Shown here piece by piece: positions 35,061-47,933 of a stretch of 64,000 bases of DNA; position 1 is the stretch's first letter; each line of letters starts with the position of its first letter. Below the pieces are notes generated by a model that saw only the letters and a program-made list of their open reading frames with translations, was not told the DNA's origin and did no database searches. Source of the stretch: Varanus komodoensis (lineage: Eukaryota > Chordata > Lepidosauria > Squamata > Varanidae); the NCBI RefSeq assembly GCF_004798865.1, contig NW_025335941.1, forward strand, positions 14,584,066 to 14,648,065. The letters are read 5' to 3'. Position numbers and translations under genes: made by a program.

Positions 35061-35429
35061 GTGCCTGAAACAGCATAAAGATTGAACTGAGGTTCTTGGG
35101 TCTCATGAGAGACATATTTATCTGCACATAATGCTGACAATAAGCAAGGCACGTTTTTTCAGGGATTGCATAAAAACAATAACAGGGCCATGGAGGAGGT
35201 TATATCCATATCTGAATATTCATTTTAAAGAATAAGTCTCTGGCTCATTTACTTATGGGAATATAAGGAATAGTATACATTTGGTATCTCACCTGGCTCA
35301 GCAAGAAGCAAAAACAATGATGTCTTCTAATGATGTGGCCACTGAGCACAAAGGAACTGGGATAACCAAAAAGCCTTAGACACTTATTTTTCAATTTGAT
35401 AAAAGTTCCTTTTGTTTTATGAATATTAA

Positions 35430-36781
35430 ATGAATCAATCTCTTGGGAAAATTCTGGAGGAGATGAAGTCAGTCTGTAAGCACCTTGAAGACAATGGAGT
35501 AATTATTAGGCGCCAGCATGGATTTATCAAGAACAGCCTTGTCAAACTAATCTGATCTCATTTTTTAAACTCAGATATCCTCCCTTGTGGATTATGGGAA
35601 TGCTGTGAAAATAATATATCTTGATTTCAGCAAAGCTTTCAACAAAGTGTTCCATGAAATTCTGATTAGCAAGCTAAAAATGGAATAGATGGAACAGCTA
35701 TCAGGTATTTGGCTACAGAATCAGATTCAGAGAGTGTTCCTCAGTGGCAACTTTTCCAACTGAAGAGAGGTAATGAGGAGGGTACCACAGGGCTCAGTAC
35801 TCTTCAACATTTTTATTCGTGGCTTAGATGAAAAGGTGCAAGGAATGCTGATCACATTTGCAGATGACACAAAATTGGGTGAGACAGAGAAAACCTAGAA
35901 GACAGAAACAAAGTTTGAAGTACGCATGTCATGAGCAGAGCCAGCTGACGGCAGGAATCAGACTAGATGGCCCAGGAGGCCCGTTCTGACTTGCTCTGTT
36001 TCTGTGCTTCTATGAAGTGATAGGCTGCAGTGGTGGGCTGAAAGCATCAGGATGAAAATTAAAAGGGGTAAATGCCAAGTTCTGCAGCTGGGAAAAGGGA
36101 ACCAAATGCACAGTTATGAGACGGGAGATACTTGGCTCAACGATGCTACAAGTGAGTAAGATCTTGGAATTGCCATAGAGCACTGGTTGAATATGAGTCA
36201 ACAATGTGAGGTGGCTCTATTAATAGAATAGCTTCCAAATCACATGAGGCACTGGTTACCCTCTATTCAACACTAGTTACACCCCATCTTGAGTACTCTG
36301 TCCAGTTCTGGACGTAACACTTCAAGAAAAATGCAGACAAACTGTAAAAAGTTCGGAGGAGGGCAACAAAGATTATCAGAGGACTGGCAACACAGCCCTG
36401 TGAAGAAAGATGAAAAGAACTGGGCATGTTTAGCCTTGCAAAGAGAACACTGAGGGGAGATATGATTGCACTTTTCAAATATTTGAAAGGCTGTCACACA
36501 GAGGAGGGACCAGGGTCTCTTCTCAATCATCCCAGAGTGCAGGACATGGAATAATGGGCTTAAGTTACAGGAAGCCCAATTCCAGTAAGGCATCAGGAAA
36601 AACTTCCTGATTGTTATAGCAGTATGGCAATGGAACCAATGACCTAGGGAGGCTGAGGGCTCTCCCACACTGCTGGCATTCAAGAGGCAGTTGGATAGCC
36701 ATCTGTCAGGGATGCTTTAACTTGGGGTCCTGCATTAAGCCCCTTCCAACTCTACTATTCCGTGATTCTATGATTCTATGG
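35430..36781 (+). mobile_element. CR1 LINE 3' half with ATTCTATG tail
   Basis: Follows CR1 ORF2 from GCCAGCATGGATTTATCAAG through a DFSKAFNKV-like RT motif (about 35620-35655), a GTACCACAGGGCTCAGTACT motif and CAGATGACACAAAATTGGG, then the conserved 3' region, ending CGTGATTCTATGATTCTATG, the octamer tail that CR1 uses. Decayed. Around 35930-36015 a second CR1-like 3' end (GTTTCTGTGCTTCTATGAA) interrupts it. Confidence 0.85.
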
Positions 36782-39154
36782 ACTAAAAACTTTCAAACAT
36801 AGTAAGCTTTCCTTATTTACATTCTGGCTATCCTGCATTTTTCTCAATCTTGTTATGCCACCTCCTCACAACATTTCTGGCTGTCAGCCTAGAACTTGCA
36901 GTGCAATCCTCCACTGGAGATACACCATCTAAACAAGAATACAGTTGTACTTAGTTTTTCAACTTAACCCTTGTTAAGGGCTATCATGAAAACTAGAGGT
37001 TGCTGTGCTTCATATTATAGTAGTGTTCTTACTCAGAAATGAAAAATACATTTGATATGAGATTCAGAATATCCACTTGATATGATAAATGATTTTTTTT
37101 CTCCTAGTGCTCATGTGAAACTAGAATTATGGTTCTGTTAATTCCCTTCCCCACCCTACCCACAGCCCCAAGCATTTATCTGAGCAAAGATTAAATATTT
37201 TAGTCAGGAGGAAGAATTCAGTAATGCCTCTGTTCTATGCTATTGGCATTAGCATAAGCCAATGCTTGTGCAGTGTTGTTGGGTAGGTCATGGGGAACAC
37301 CCACTGTCTTCAGACATTTCCTATATTGTTGCTCTACAAATGAGCATGGCTATGTCATTTTGATGTTTCTATGGTAACGCTCGCCTGGGCCGTCTCTGAT
37401 TTTAGCATGTGCCTCACTGATTTTTTAAAAGGTGCCATTGCAGTCAAGGACCATAATATTACTGAAATAGTATATTTTGTATTCAGACTGATGTACCTCA
37501 AAATAGTTCAATTCACTGGGGAGCTTATAGGTTGTATGAGCTGTTTGTTCCAGTTCAGATTCGAGGACTCAATCCCAATGAACTCTTGCAATTGAACCGT
37601 TAACGTCTAGCAAAATATAATGCAAGGGGGTGACACCTGAAATAAGGAGGCCATAAGACCGCACCTTATGTGACTAAAAATGATCTGCAGAGAGCAACAG
37701 ATAACACAAAGGAAAAAAACAGGTCAAAACAGCACAATTGAGGAATATGTAAAATGTTTGGAAGACTAGAAGGAGGAAAATATTTAAATCTGAAATGATT
37801 TCACAGCCTAGTTTTCACTGAAAATGCAGGCACAAATGGGGGCTTCATTTCCCCAAGCCAATAGCAGCTTGTATTTTGGCCCTTAATAAATACTAGATTA
37901 AAATTAAGCTTCTGTAGAATTCCATTTTCTCTCTAATAACTGGTGCAGTCTGTCATGGTTACAATGAATAGGGTGTACAGTATATTAAAATACTTCCTAA
38001 GGTTGAATATACAAAAAAGTTTCATTAAAGGGTGATTCTTGTTGTTAAATAGGTCTTAATCATTATGGCTATAAGCCTGAACAAATCATTTTGCTACTGC
38101 TAAAGTGGTTCCTGTTATTGCAATATTTGGCTTTAGACAGTGTCTAGACTGTTGGTGGCAAGTTTTAAATGCATAAACACTACTCTTTTCAACTGAGTTA
38201 AAGTAAATGATCAGACATGTGAAATTAATTAGGAGATGGATTTTATTATCTTTTGAAGTAGAGATTCAGATAATCTGTCAACTTGGGTACTGTCCCTGTA
38301 CTTTGCTAAAAGAAAGGAGAATTTATTTATTAATTTATTTATTTATAGGAGAACAAGGAGCTTTACATCTATAACAATAAAAGAGGATGTCTGTCCTTTG
38401 GTCCAATGCATCTGTTAGTGCCATAATGCCAAGACTCTGCAACCTAGAAACCTGAAACTTGGCATGCATACTAAGAGCTTAGGGTTATTTTGATTTGAAG
38501 GTAGATTAAAGTTAATTAATTTAAATGTCTCCATGTGATTGAATCCTGCAGTAACATCTTAAGCCACTAGGCATAGATTTCCTTAATCAGCACATAGCTT
38601 TGAAGTCCACATGGTTTGAAGCCTGGTGGAGGCCAAGGTAGGCTTGTAACCGGAGCTGAACTGGAGGTGGCTGCCCTCCCCCAGATTTTCTCTGCTCCCT
38701 ATTTTGTTTTTGTTTTAGAAAGAAATTATTCAAAGGCAGCCCTTAGAAGGCCTGCAAACCTGATAAATTCCTCCCCTCTACATTTTTAGCGCACTCCCAA
38801 AACTTTTAGACTGGCTACATGCCTAGACCAAGGGACTCAGATATATGTCTACTCCATCCCTTCTGTGGGGCAGACACCCCCTCCCCCCCAGAAATGAGTG
38901 AACGGACCACTTCACCAGACAGCTCTAGGAGCGCACCGTGATGGAGGCTCTGCCTCTGTTAGTAGGCATGTCCTCACTCAGATGGGACAGGCACTATGTT
39001 TCCAACTCTGGCAGTTGTATGCATTATTTAAACCCTTCATTGGCTCAAACTAAGGGCTATTCCAACCCGTGTGAAACCAACTCCATTTTCTAGTAAGCAG
39101 TTAAATCTTGCCTGTTATTCTCTTTGATTGCATTTAATATCTTTCCTTTTTTCC
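36782..39154. other. Intergenic, with one curious stretch
   Basis: Mostly unique-looking. Around 38360-38640 the phrase AACCTGAAACTTGGCATGCA and its surroundings resemble an old dispersed repeat, class unknown. Confidence 0.4.
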
Positions 39155-39345
39155 TCTTGTGAGGAACTCAAGGCAGCTTCACACAGCCCCATTTTATCCT
39201 CACAACCACCATACGAGGTAAGTTGGGCTGAGATTGTGTGACTGGCCCAAGGTCGCCCAGGGAGCTCCATGGCTGAGTGCGACTAGAACCCAGGTCTCCT
39301 CGGTCCCAAGCCCAACACTCCGACCACCACACCACACTGCATATT
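39155..39345 (-). mobile_element. MIR-like (CORE-type) tRNA SINE
   Basis: Minus-strand copy of the SINE at 17727-17945: complement of the head near 39330, GACCTGGGTTCTAGTCGCAC near 39280-39300, GGCCAGTCACACAATCTCAG, TTGTGAGGATAAAATGGGG and a TGCCTTGAGTTCCTC 3' part. Confidence 0.82.
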
Positions 39346-39899
39346 GTTTGCTCTTAGCCAGGCTGCCTTCAGGCACATGCCCAGAATCAGGAAATCTGTT
39401 TTCCATTACCAGCTGTGACAAAATGCCACATGGGCCCTGGTGTTTGGGAGGGGTGGAGTTCTAAAACCTTTTATTAAACATGAACACAAGCCAAAAGCAG
39501 TCTACAAAAGAGTTCCACATATTTATTGGTCAGAGTTAAAATCTGCCCTGTAAGCCATTTTCCAGCACATCAAGCTAATAGAATTAATACATTCCAAGTT
39601 ATCTGCATGTAGCCAACTCTGCCACATGCAGTGATGTGAAACCAAGGCAAAGAATGTTAGTACCCTTGAGGAGAAGCCAATTGTCTCGTATTCATGGCCT
39701 TATAACCGCTCTCTCTGGTCACTGAACAAGTGGCAGGAGGATCTATGTTTGCTCCTAGCTAAGGCTTTTAATGAGCAATTGTCATGCCTCAGTTATGCAA
39801 TTTTACAAAGGCTCCAGAAAATTTCATCATATAGTTATAATTCTCCCATGTCTTCCTACTTCTTCTTTCCTCTTGTCCATTACCATGAAAAATCCTTCA

Positions 39900-42383
39900 T
39901 GGAAGGATGACCCGACCCCGACCCATGAATGTGCACACACTCTGGACCTCGTTTTCTCGACGGGGCAGGAAGAGGGTGGTCTGAGGGTGAGGAATTTATG
40001 TTTGACTCCCGTCATGGTCAGATCACTTCCTGGTGATGTTTGTGCTTGAGAGCGACCTCTCCCTCTGCAAGGGTGCGGACCCGATTGTGTGGGTCTGCCC
40101 CCGGAGCCGGATGGATCTGGATGGATTGCTGAAGGCCCTGGGGGAGTTTCCAGCTGACAAGACTGGTGCTCCTGTCGAGGCTCTGGTCGAACTGTGGAAC
40201 GGGGAGATGACCAGGGCTGTGGACACGATCGTTCCTAAGCGTCCTCTCCCACTGGGCAGAGCCCGCTCTTCCCCTTGGTATACACCTGAATTGTGGGCGA
40301 TGAAGCAGGTTGGGAGACGGCTAGAGCATAGGTGGAGGAGATCACAGGATGAATCTGACCGAACACACTTGAAAGCCCATTATCGGGCCTATGCTGTGGC
40401 GGTGAGGGTGGTGAAAAAGAGGTTTTTTTTCCGTTTCCATTGCCTCCTCAAAATGCCGTCCAGCGGAGCTTTTTCGAGTGGTGCAAGGCCTGGTTCGTCC
40501 AGGTTCTAAGAAAGATCTGGTTCCACCCTCAAAGGCCCGCTGTGACAACTTTGCCATGCATTTCAGGGAGAAAATTGCTCAGATTCATCACGAGCTAGAC
40601 ACTACTAGTCAATCAGAGGTTTCTGGGGAGACACCAATGCTGCTGTCTGGTCCAGAATTAATGGATGAATTTCAGTTATTGCGGCCTGATGATGTGGACA
40701 AGGTGCTTGGACAAGTACGTCCCACCTCTTGCCTATTGGACCCTTGCCCGTCTTGGTTAATAATTCCAAGCACGGGATTGGGATCTGGATCTTGGAAGTG
40801 GTTAACGCTTCTCTGAGGGAGGGTCGGGTGCCTGCCCCTTTAAAGGAGGTGGTAGTCCGACTGGTCCTGAAGAAAGTGTCACTGGATCCAGAGATGGCCA
40901 CTAATTATAGACCAGTGGTCAACATCCCATTTCTGGGCAAGGTGTTAGAGCGGGTGGTGGCGGGACAACTCCAAGCTCTCTTGGATGTAACTGATTATCT
41001 GGACCCATTTCAGTCCGGCTTCAGACCCGGGTACGGTACTGAATCTGCCTTGGCCACCCTGTACGATGACCTGTGCAGGGAGAAGGACAAGGGGAGTGCG
41101 TCCCTGTTGGTTCTCCTGGACCTCTCAGGGGCTTTCGATACCATCGACCATGGTATCCTTCTGGATAGGCTTGCGGGATTGGGGGTCGGAGGCACTGCTT
41201 TGCAGTGGTCCCGCTCCTATCTCAATGGCCGATTCCAGAAGGTGGTGCTGGGAGACTATGGCTCTGCACCATGGCAGCTATGCCATGGAGTACCGCAGGG
41301 GTCCATTCTGTCCCCTTTGCTGTTTAACATCTACATGAAACCGCTGGGAGAGGTCATCAGGAGGTGTGGGCTGCGGAATCATCAGTACGCTGATGATACC
41401 CAGCTCTACCTCTCGTTCTCCACCAATCCAGGTGAGGCAGTGGCTGTACTGAACCGGTGCCTGGCTGAGGTAATGGGCTGGATGAGGGCCAATAAACTGA
41501 AGCTCAATCCAGACAAGACGGAGGTCCTGTTGGTTGACGGATCGGGCTTCGGAGAGGGTGAATTGAACTTAGTTCTGAATGGGGTTGCACTCCCTCTTAG
41601 GGACAAGGTCCACAGCCTGGGAGTGCTCCTCAACCCAGAGCTTTCATTGGAAGCTCAGGTGACAGCAGTGGCGAGGAGCGCTTTCCTTCAGCTTCAGCTG
41701 ATCCATCAGCTGCGCCCCTACCTGGAGTATGACTGCCTGGCGACAGTGACACACGCGCTGGTGACTTCCCGCCTTGACTTCTGTAACGCGCTCTACGTGG
41801 GGCTACCCTTGAAGATGGTCCAGATACTTCAATTGGTTCAAAATACAGCTGCCAGGCTGCTGACGGGGACTGGACGTTATGTTCACATGACTCTAGTCCT
41901 CCGTCAGCTTCACTGGCTTCCCATTGAAGTCTAGGCCCAATTCAAGGTGTTGGTGATGACCTATAAAGCCCTAAACGGCTTGGGTCCTGGTTACCTGAAG
42001 GAGCGCTTATGTCCATATACGCCCGCCTGCCCCTTGAGATCTGCGGGAGAGGCCCTTCTCCGGGAACCTTCCGTGAAAGAAATTAGGAGGGTAGGTACTC
42101 GGCGGAGGGATTTCTTTGTGGTGGCGCCCAATCTATGGAATGCGCTCCCCAGAGAGGTCCGCCTGGCACCGTCATTATTTGTTTTTTGGCGCCAGGCGAA
42201 GACCTTTTTATTTAAACGTCATTTTAATTGTTAACAATATTTGCTTATTTTATCTGGCCAGGGCGACTTATTTTATATTGTTAATTTGTTTTATATTTTT
42301 AATGTATTATATTTTAATTTATGTTGTGAGCCGCCCCGAGGCTTCGGCGAATGGGGCGGCATAGAAATGTTTTAAATAAATAA
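39900..42383 (+). mobile_element. L3-like (CR1 clade) LINE, nearly intact reverse transcriptase
   Basis: Starts within the endonuclease tail (HTLDLVFSTGQEEGGL, about 39936) and runs through the whole reverse transcriptase. RT motifs are in order: NYRPVVNIPFLGKVLERVV, LDLSGAFDTIDHGILLDRL (first catalytic Asp), GVPQGSILSPLLFNIYMKPL, QYADDTQLYL (catalytic Asp pair), DKTEVLLV. The frame from 40729 is open for 401 codons, meets one in-frame TAG at 41932, then continues to a stop at 42232-42234. Frameshifts lie near 40.4-40.5 and 40.7-40.8 kb. The 3' end has a GCCGCCCC/GGGGCGGC stem and an AAATAAATAAA tail. It is 5'-truncated (most of the endonuclease and ORF1 missing), non-autonomous now, but comparatively young. 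Intact elements also make a nicking endonuclease and an RNA-binding ORF1 protein. Confidence 0.9.
42330..42360 (+). other. 3' RNA hairpin of the L3-like LINE
   Basis: GCCGCCCC at about 42331 pairs with GGGGCGGC at about 42353, around a loop containing GAGGCTTCGGCGAAT. Such terminal stems are recognised by the reverse transcriptase in CR1/L2 clades; the role here is inferred. Confidence 0.6.
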
Positions 42384-42542
42384 AGTGCAGAATAGAGGCA
42401 CTTCCTTGCAGGTGTACATAGGAAAATGAGCAAGTTGAGGTCACCAGAGAAGGTGGAAGACTTCTCTGCTTGAATATCCCTTCCCTTTCTCTAGACTCAG
42501 AGCCAGGTGGCAGAGAAAATTAACCCAGCAAGTTTTCTTGCG

Positions 42543-44345
42543 TAAGAACATAAGAAAAGCCATGCAGGATCAAACTAAACCAACCGTTCACAGGAATCCT
42601 CAAGCAGGATGAGTACAAGAGTTCCACCTGCCCCAGCTCCTCAGCAGCTGGTGTATGCAGGCTTGCTGAGTCTGATAAGACAGCAAGGCTGGTAGGTACT
42701 GGTAGCCTGTTTCTCCTTGAATTTGTCCATTCTCCTTTTAAGCCCAATTGGTAACCCTCTTCCTGTGGCAGGTTAATTGGAATTCATACTTCCTATAGCA
42801 GTGATTTCCATGGTTCAACTATGTGTGTGTGGAAAAAGTACGTTCTTTTATCTATCCTAAATTTCCCACCAATCACTTTTATGGGATGACCCTGGGTGTT
42901 GTTTTCAGAAGAGGAAGAAAATTATCTTTTCTAAATGGCTTAGGAAAAAAATTCTCCACACCATGCAGCATTTTAAACACCTTTGTCATGTTTCTCTCTC
43001 TCTCTTTTTTTTTCTAAGAGAAACAATCTCAGTTGTTGTAAACATTCCTTATAGGGCAATTGCTGCAACCTCCTAATCATTTTTGTTGCCCTTCTCTGCA
43101 CTTTTTCCATCTCAATAATGCCCTTTTTCAGGTGTGGCAACCAGAACTGTACACGATATTCTAAGTGCAGTCGCACCAAAGGTTTGTATAAGAAGAATAT
43201 CATCTTGGAAGTTTTATTTTTGGTTCCTTTCCTAATTAAGCCTCACATGAGGTTTTCCTTTTTTCATAGCAGCTACACACTGGGTTGACATTTTCATTGT
43301 GCTCCACAACACCTAGTTTCCTTTCTTGACCAGTCACTGCTAGCTCAGATCCCATCAGCCTAAACTTGAAGTTGGGAATTCCCCCCCCCCACCCCCAAGA
43401 TGATGCATTACTTTAGCCTTGCTTACATTGAACTGCATTTGTCATTTTGATGCCTGTTCTCTCAGCTTGGAAAAATACCTCAGAATCCTTTTTGACTTCA
43501 ATCACCCTAAACAGTTTGCTGTCTTCAGCAAATCCAACCCCTTCACTGCTTGCTCCTAATTCCAGCCCATTTAGGAATAGGTTGAAAAGCATTCATCCTA
43601 ATAGAGAACACTGTGGGACTCCACTGGTTACATCCCTCCATTGGGAAATTGCAATTTATTCTCATTCTGCTTTTGTAACCAGATATTGCTTGATAAGAGG
43701 ATCTCCCCCTACCCCATTCCACAACTGCTAATTTTGTTCAGGCGTCTTTGGTGAGCAACTTTGTCAAAACCTTTTGGAAATCCAAGTAAATAATATCTAC
43801 TGGATTGTCCCTGCCCATGTGCTTGTTCACACTCTCAAAGGATCCTAATAGATTAGTGAGACAGGACTTACCTGAGTAGAGGTCACATTGATTCTTTTCC
43901 AGGAAGGCTTGTCCCTCTATGTGCTTATACTGCCTCTATTGATACGTAATAATGCTTTCAATTTATCCTGAAAAGATGTTAAGCTAACTGGCCTGTCATT
44001 CCTGGATTCTTCCAGATCTCTTTTTCTGATTGGTGTTACACTGGCCATTCTCCAATCGTTTGGTAAAGAGATTGATCCTATATTAATATTAAATATTTTG
44101 GTAACAAGATCAGCAATGTCATATTTGAACTCATTAAGAACTCTAGGATAGATACCATGTAGGCCTGACTGTTTATTAACTTTGTTTATCAGTAAGGCTG
44201 AGAATTTGATCTTCTGCCACTACATTAATTCCTCAGACTCTCTTCCTGAATACATAAATTCAGAAACAAGAAACTGTCTTGAATCCTTTACTGTGAAAAG
44301 AAATGAAAAAAAAATCATTCAACTTCTCTCTGATCTCTTTATCTT
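42543..44345 (-). mobile_element. CR1 LINE, long minus-strand copy
   Basis: The left end (GTAAGAACATAAGAAAAGCC) is the complement of a CR1 3' tail. On the minus strand 43203-42973 encodes LVRLHLEYRVQFWLPHLKKG and VQRRATKMIRRLQQLPYKE, the conserved CR1 ORF2 C-terminal part. The RT region extends right to about 44.3 kb with many disruptions. Confidence 0.82.
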
Positions 44346-44504
44346 CCTTTAGTGGTAGACTTAGCCAGGTTATAGAACATTTTATACATTTATAATTTTA
44401 AAAAAATGGTGGTGTAATACCCAGGGGCATGCCTTCTACAGAAAGGGTAGCAATACCAACTTTGGCCATTGAGCAGAAGCAGCTCCAAACCTCTTTTGGT
44501 TTTC

Positions 44505-45085
44505 CCTGACAGCTGTCAGAAGGTGAGTTGTCAAGAAAGGTGTAAGAAAAGAATTGTTGGGAGGATGTAAATGCCGGTGGTATTGGGATAGAAAATTGGT
44601 ATAATATGTGCTTCTTGGTGGCGACTCAAAGGTGGGATTTTGAGACAGTTGCCACGAAGGGGGTGTGAATCCTTCTAAGAAAACCTTTCAGAGCTAAAGA
44701 TGTCATGTCCCTTTGGATTTCCTGGATAGTTTGTCTTCTGACAACTGTCAAGAGAAACCAAAGAGGGGAAACGTATTTGCTGCCCATTCTGGGCAATGGC
44801 CAGGATGGTATCTGCTATCCCCTTTGGAGGAGGCCACTTTTGGATATTGCCCCAGGCAAAGCTTCAAATCACCACAGTCACACAACTGCAATCTTTGGCA
44901 GAAGTGCCACTGTGGCTAGAAATGTTTTTCATTTGTGCACACATTTTTGTGCAAGCTATTTTTTTAAAACTGGATAACCATAGACAGCCTCTCCTAGGTG
45001 CTACTGGGGCACTTTGAGGGGACTGTTCATAGCTGTCAAAATCAGAAATGGGGAAGCCAGTTTCAAGGGGTAACAAGAAAAGAAG
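44505..45085 (+). repeat. Unclassified hairpin repeat, copy D
   Basis: Has CTGACAGCTGTCAGA (about 44507-44521), CTGACAACTGTCAAG followed by AGAAACCAAAGAGGGGAAAC, and an imperfect hairpin at about 44982-45029 followed by AGCTGTCAAAATCAG. The order matches copy A. The overlapping minus-strand frame of 189 codons (45433-44864) has no recognisable domain and I treat it as chance. Confidence 0.5.
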
Positions 45086-47933
45086 TTGTGGTGGGCCTGA
45101 AAACACACATGATTTTGTGGGGAGAGGAACACTCATTCCTCCTGGGGTGTCCTTTGGAGTACCCAAGAGACGACCAAAAGGTAAAGAGGGGCCCAGCAAC
45201 CCATGATGAACTGAGTAGTTTATCAGACTTTGCATACAACCAGCCCTCTGTGGTTTATTGCAGGGTAGGATAAAATGTGTCAGCACTATAATCTGTTTCT
45301 TAGAAGGCAAAGAAAGACATAAAATTAAACACTGGCAAGATGGAAAGTTACCTGAGTGGTTCTTTTCTGTGTTTCTCCACCTCTGATATGTAAACAGGTA
45401 AGCAGGTTGCCAGACAAAGTAGCAAAGTAGCAAAGTATTCTGCTACCTGCTCTGCCCATTCCCTTTGTCCATGTCCATCTTCCTTCATATAATCCACATA
45501 ACATTTCTTCTCAAAATAACTGCGGGTACCACTTGGATATGTGTAGCTTTCCTGTGCTCCGCTTTTGCACTGCAACTTTGATAAACAAGTCTTTCCTGTT
45601 CACCTTAAAACTGGAGACCACATTCAGAGCCCTACAGTGGTACAACTGTGTCTTTGGGCAATTAGCTAGTCCTGAAGTAGAAGTTTTCAGAGGACCATTA
45701 AGCACAAATACCACTCCAGGTGTGTCAGTCCTGTCAGGTATACAGCCACTTCCTTGGGAAATTAACAGAATTACATAGCATGGGAACTTTGGATATTGTT
45801 TGTTAAACCTGCAAACCGCAGTAAGCATCCAAGGACTGCCAATGTTGTTGGGATATATTTTAAGGAAATGTGCCTCATAAGAGCTGAGGAAGAAAACAGG
45901 TTTAATGCAACAACTTAACAGTGCAGATTTGTGGTTCTGCTGGCCTGGCAAGCGCTAACTCCAGCATCACATTGATGTAATGCCAATGGCTTCCTGCACT
46001 TCCAGCAGGAAAGGAGACAGCAAAAAACCATTCTAGTAGGAATGACAGCCAACAGAACTAACCGTGACAACATGTTTACGAAGAAAACGCCTTGCTTCAT
46101 GGAGCAATCCTACCCATGAGTTGCATCTGTTGGGTGGGATAAGTGCCCATTCTCAATTGTTCAGCCGCAAGCAGGAAGTTGCAGGCTCAATCTATTCCTG
46201 ATGGTACTTTTTACTTACCATGAGAGGAGCAGGAAGGAGAAAGTATGTGTCCTCTGATCTCATGGAACAGGACAATTTGTACTGCCACTGAGTTTTCCTG
46301 CCCTACGCCTGATTTACTTCTAAAATCATTCTTTCTGATAATGGCATCAACAGTCCCAAAAGGCAAGCAGTGTCCTTTAGGTGTAACTTCAACGTCTCCT
46401 CATGATGGTAAGACTCAGGCCTACATTTTCTGTGGCAATGTTATTTTGCACCAAACTGAACTACAAAATAGATACGGCTTGTTGTGGTTTCCACCTTTCT
46501 TTGGATATGCAGTCCTGTATCTTGTTAAGAATATGGTTTTATCCATGCAGAGAGCAGGGTATTTTTTAATGTAGTAAATGTAAATTCTGTTTTTTGCTCA
46601 TTATGGAACTTAAAGCAGTGCCATGAGGTCTCCAAGCAGTTTCCTATCCAAGCACTGATCAAATGCAAACCTGGTTGACTTCAGAAAGTGGGATGCATCA
46701 TTTGTCCTCAGAGCATGCTTCAAGCATGATCCCAAGTGGAGCTGGAGGTTTGCTCCTGAGGAGCTGATGGGTTTCCAATACATCATTCCTTCCAGCACAG
46801 TTTTGATGCTGACTTGAGGTTTTTACTGGAATATTTTATTTGGCCCATGGGGAACTGGGGTCATTCTCAAAACTAGTCTTCCACCCCTGGTATAAAGCAA
46901 AAAATTATTAATGTCAGTCTTTTCAATTTCAAAGCCATCTGAGAGATTCATTAAGTAGCTGGCATAGTTTTGAAGGATAATGATCTTCAAGGAGATGAAC
47001 AAGGAAATCATTTTTTTTAAATCAGAGGAGTCCTAGAAAGCCACTGTAGGAATAGACTTTGAACCTCCACATGGCTGAAGACTGATTATCTCAAAACTTG
47101 TTCATGAGGTGAAGGCTGCCACAGCAGTGGCAAGAAAGGAGCAAAGGTGAACCTTACCTGATATAATAAAAGTGAGTCCCACCCCATCTCAATACTATTC
47201 AGAGTTAAACCAATTGAAATGATTGGCATAAGTTAAGCTAACATTAAATACAATCCATTTGCTATCACTCTGTATTTTCCATTCACAGCCACACAGCCAC
47301 ATGTGCTATTTATGACATAGCTCCCATTCTGCAATTCATTTTTACCTTTGGGGGGTGGGGGGAACCCAGTAACCACCAAGTCCTTCAGTTAAATTATTGT
47401 GAAGTTTTAAGATATTTAAACTAATCTTTTGGCCCTAAAACTGCCCCTCTAAAGTCACCAAAATTCCATTCATTCCATTCCATTATATGATTTAATATAA
47501 ATATTAGATTAAAAGTAATACCAGTGAAGACAGTTGTTTTCTGTACATGTCATACTAACCTTGGTTTTGCCCAGACCAAGTAAGGGAGCAGCCCTGTGGG
47601 CCCAATGCATGGTCTGAGGGGTCACGGGCTTGCTTCAGTCCCTTCTTCCAAGGTCAAAGAAATTGCTCCAGCCTCACCAGGGGGAATCGGAGACCCAGCT
47701 TCACTCCTCTGCCCCCTCATGGGAAACATGCAAAGAACTGTTTGGATTAATTTCCAGGGATGAAAAAGTAAATTGGAAAGGGGGAGAGGGGGTGTTTTAG
47801 TGAACAATGGTGGAAAGAGACTGGAAGGGCCAGAATACAAGCTGTCCTGAAACCTTTCCAGCCTCCTTCCTGGCTCCCCTTCCAAAACACTCCAGTTAGA
47901 TAGGCAAAATGCTTATCTACTGGAAGATGTGGG
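45086..47933. other. Intergenic, nothing recognised apart from a 5S-like piece
   Basis: Several frames of 60-150 codons occur but none carries a recognisable domain or splice context. Confidence 0.4.
46615..46720 (-). mobile_element. Possible 5S rRNA-like SINE piece
   Basis: TTTCCTATCCAAGCACTGAT and AACCTGGTTGACTTCAG resemble the complement of the internal promoter half of 5S rRNA as found in 5S-derived SINEs and pseudogenes. Weak. Confidence 0.3.

Noticed and set aside
44864-45433. 189-codon minus-strand frame
   Set aside because: No domain, overlaps the unclassified repeat copy D, no splice or promoter context.
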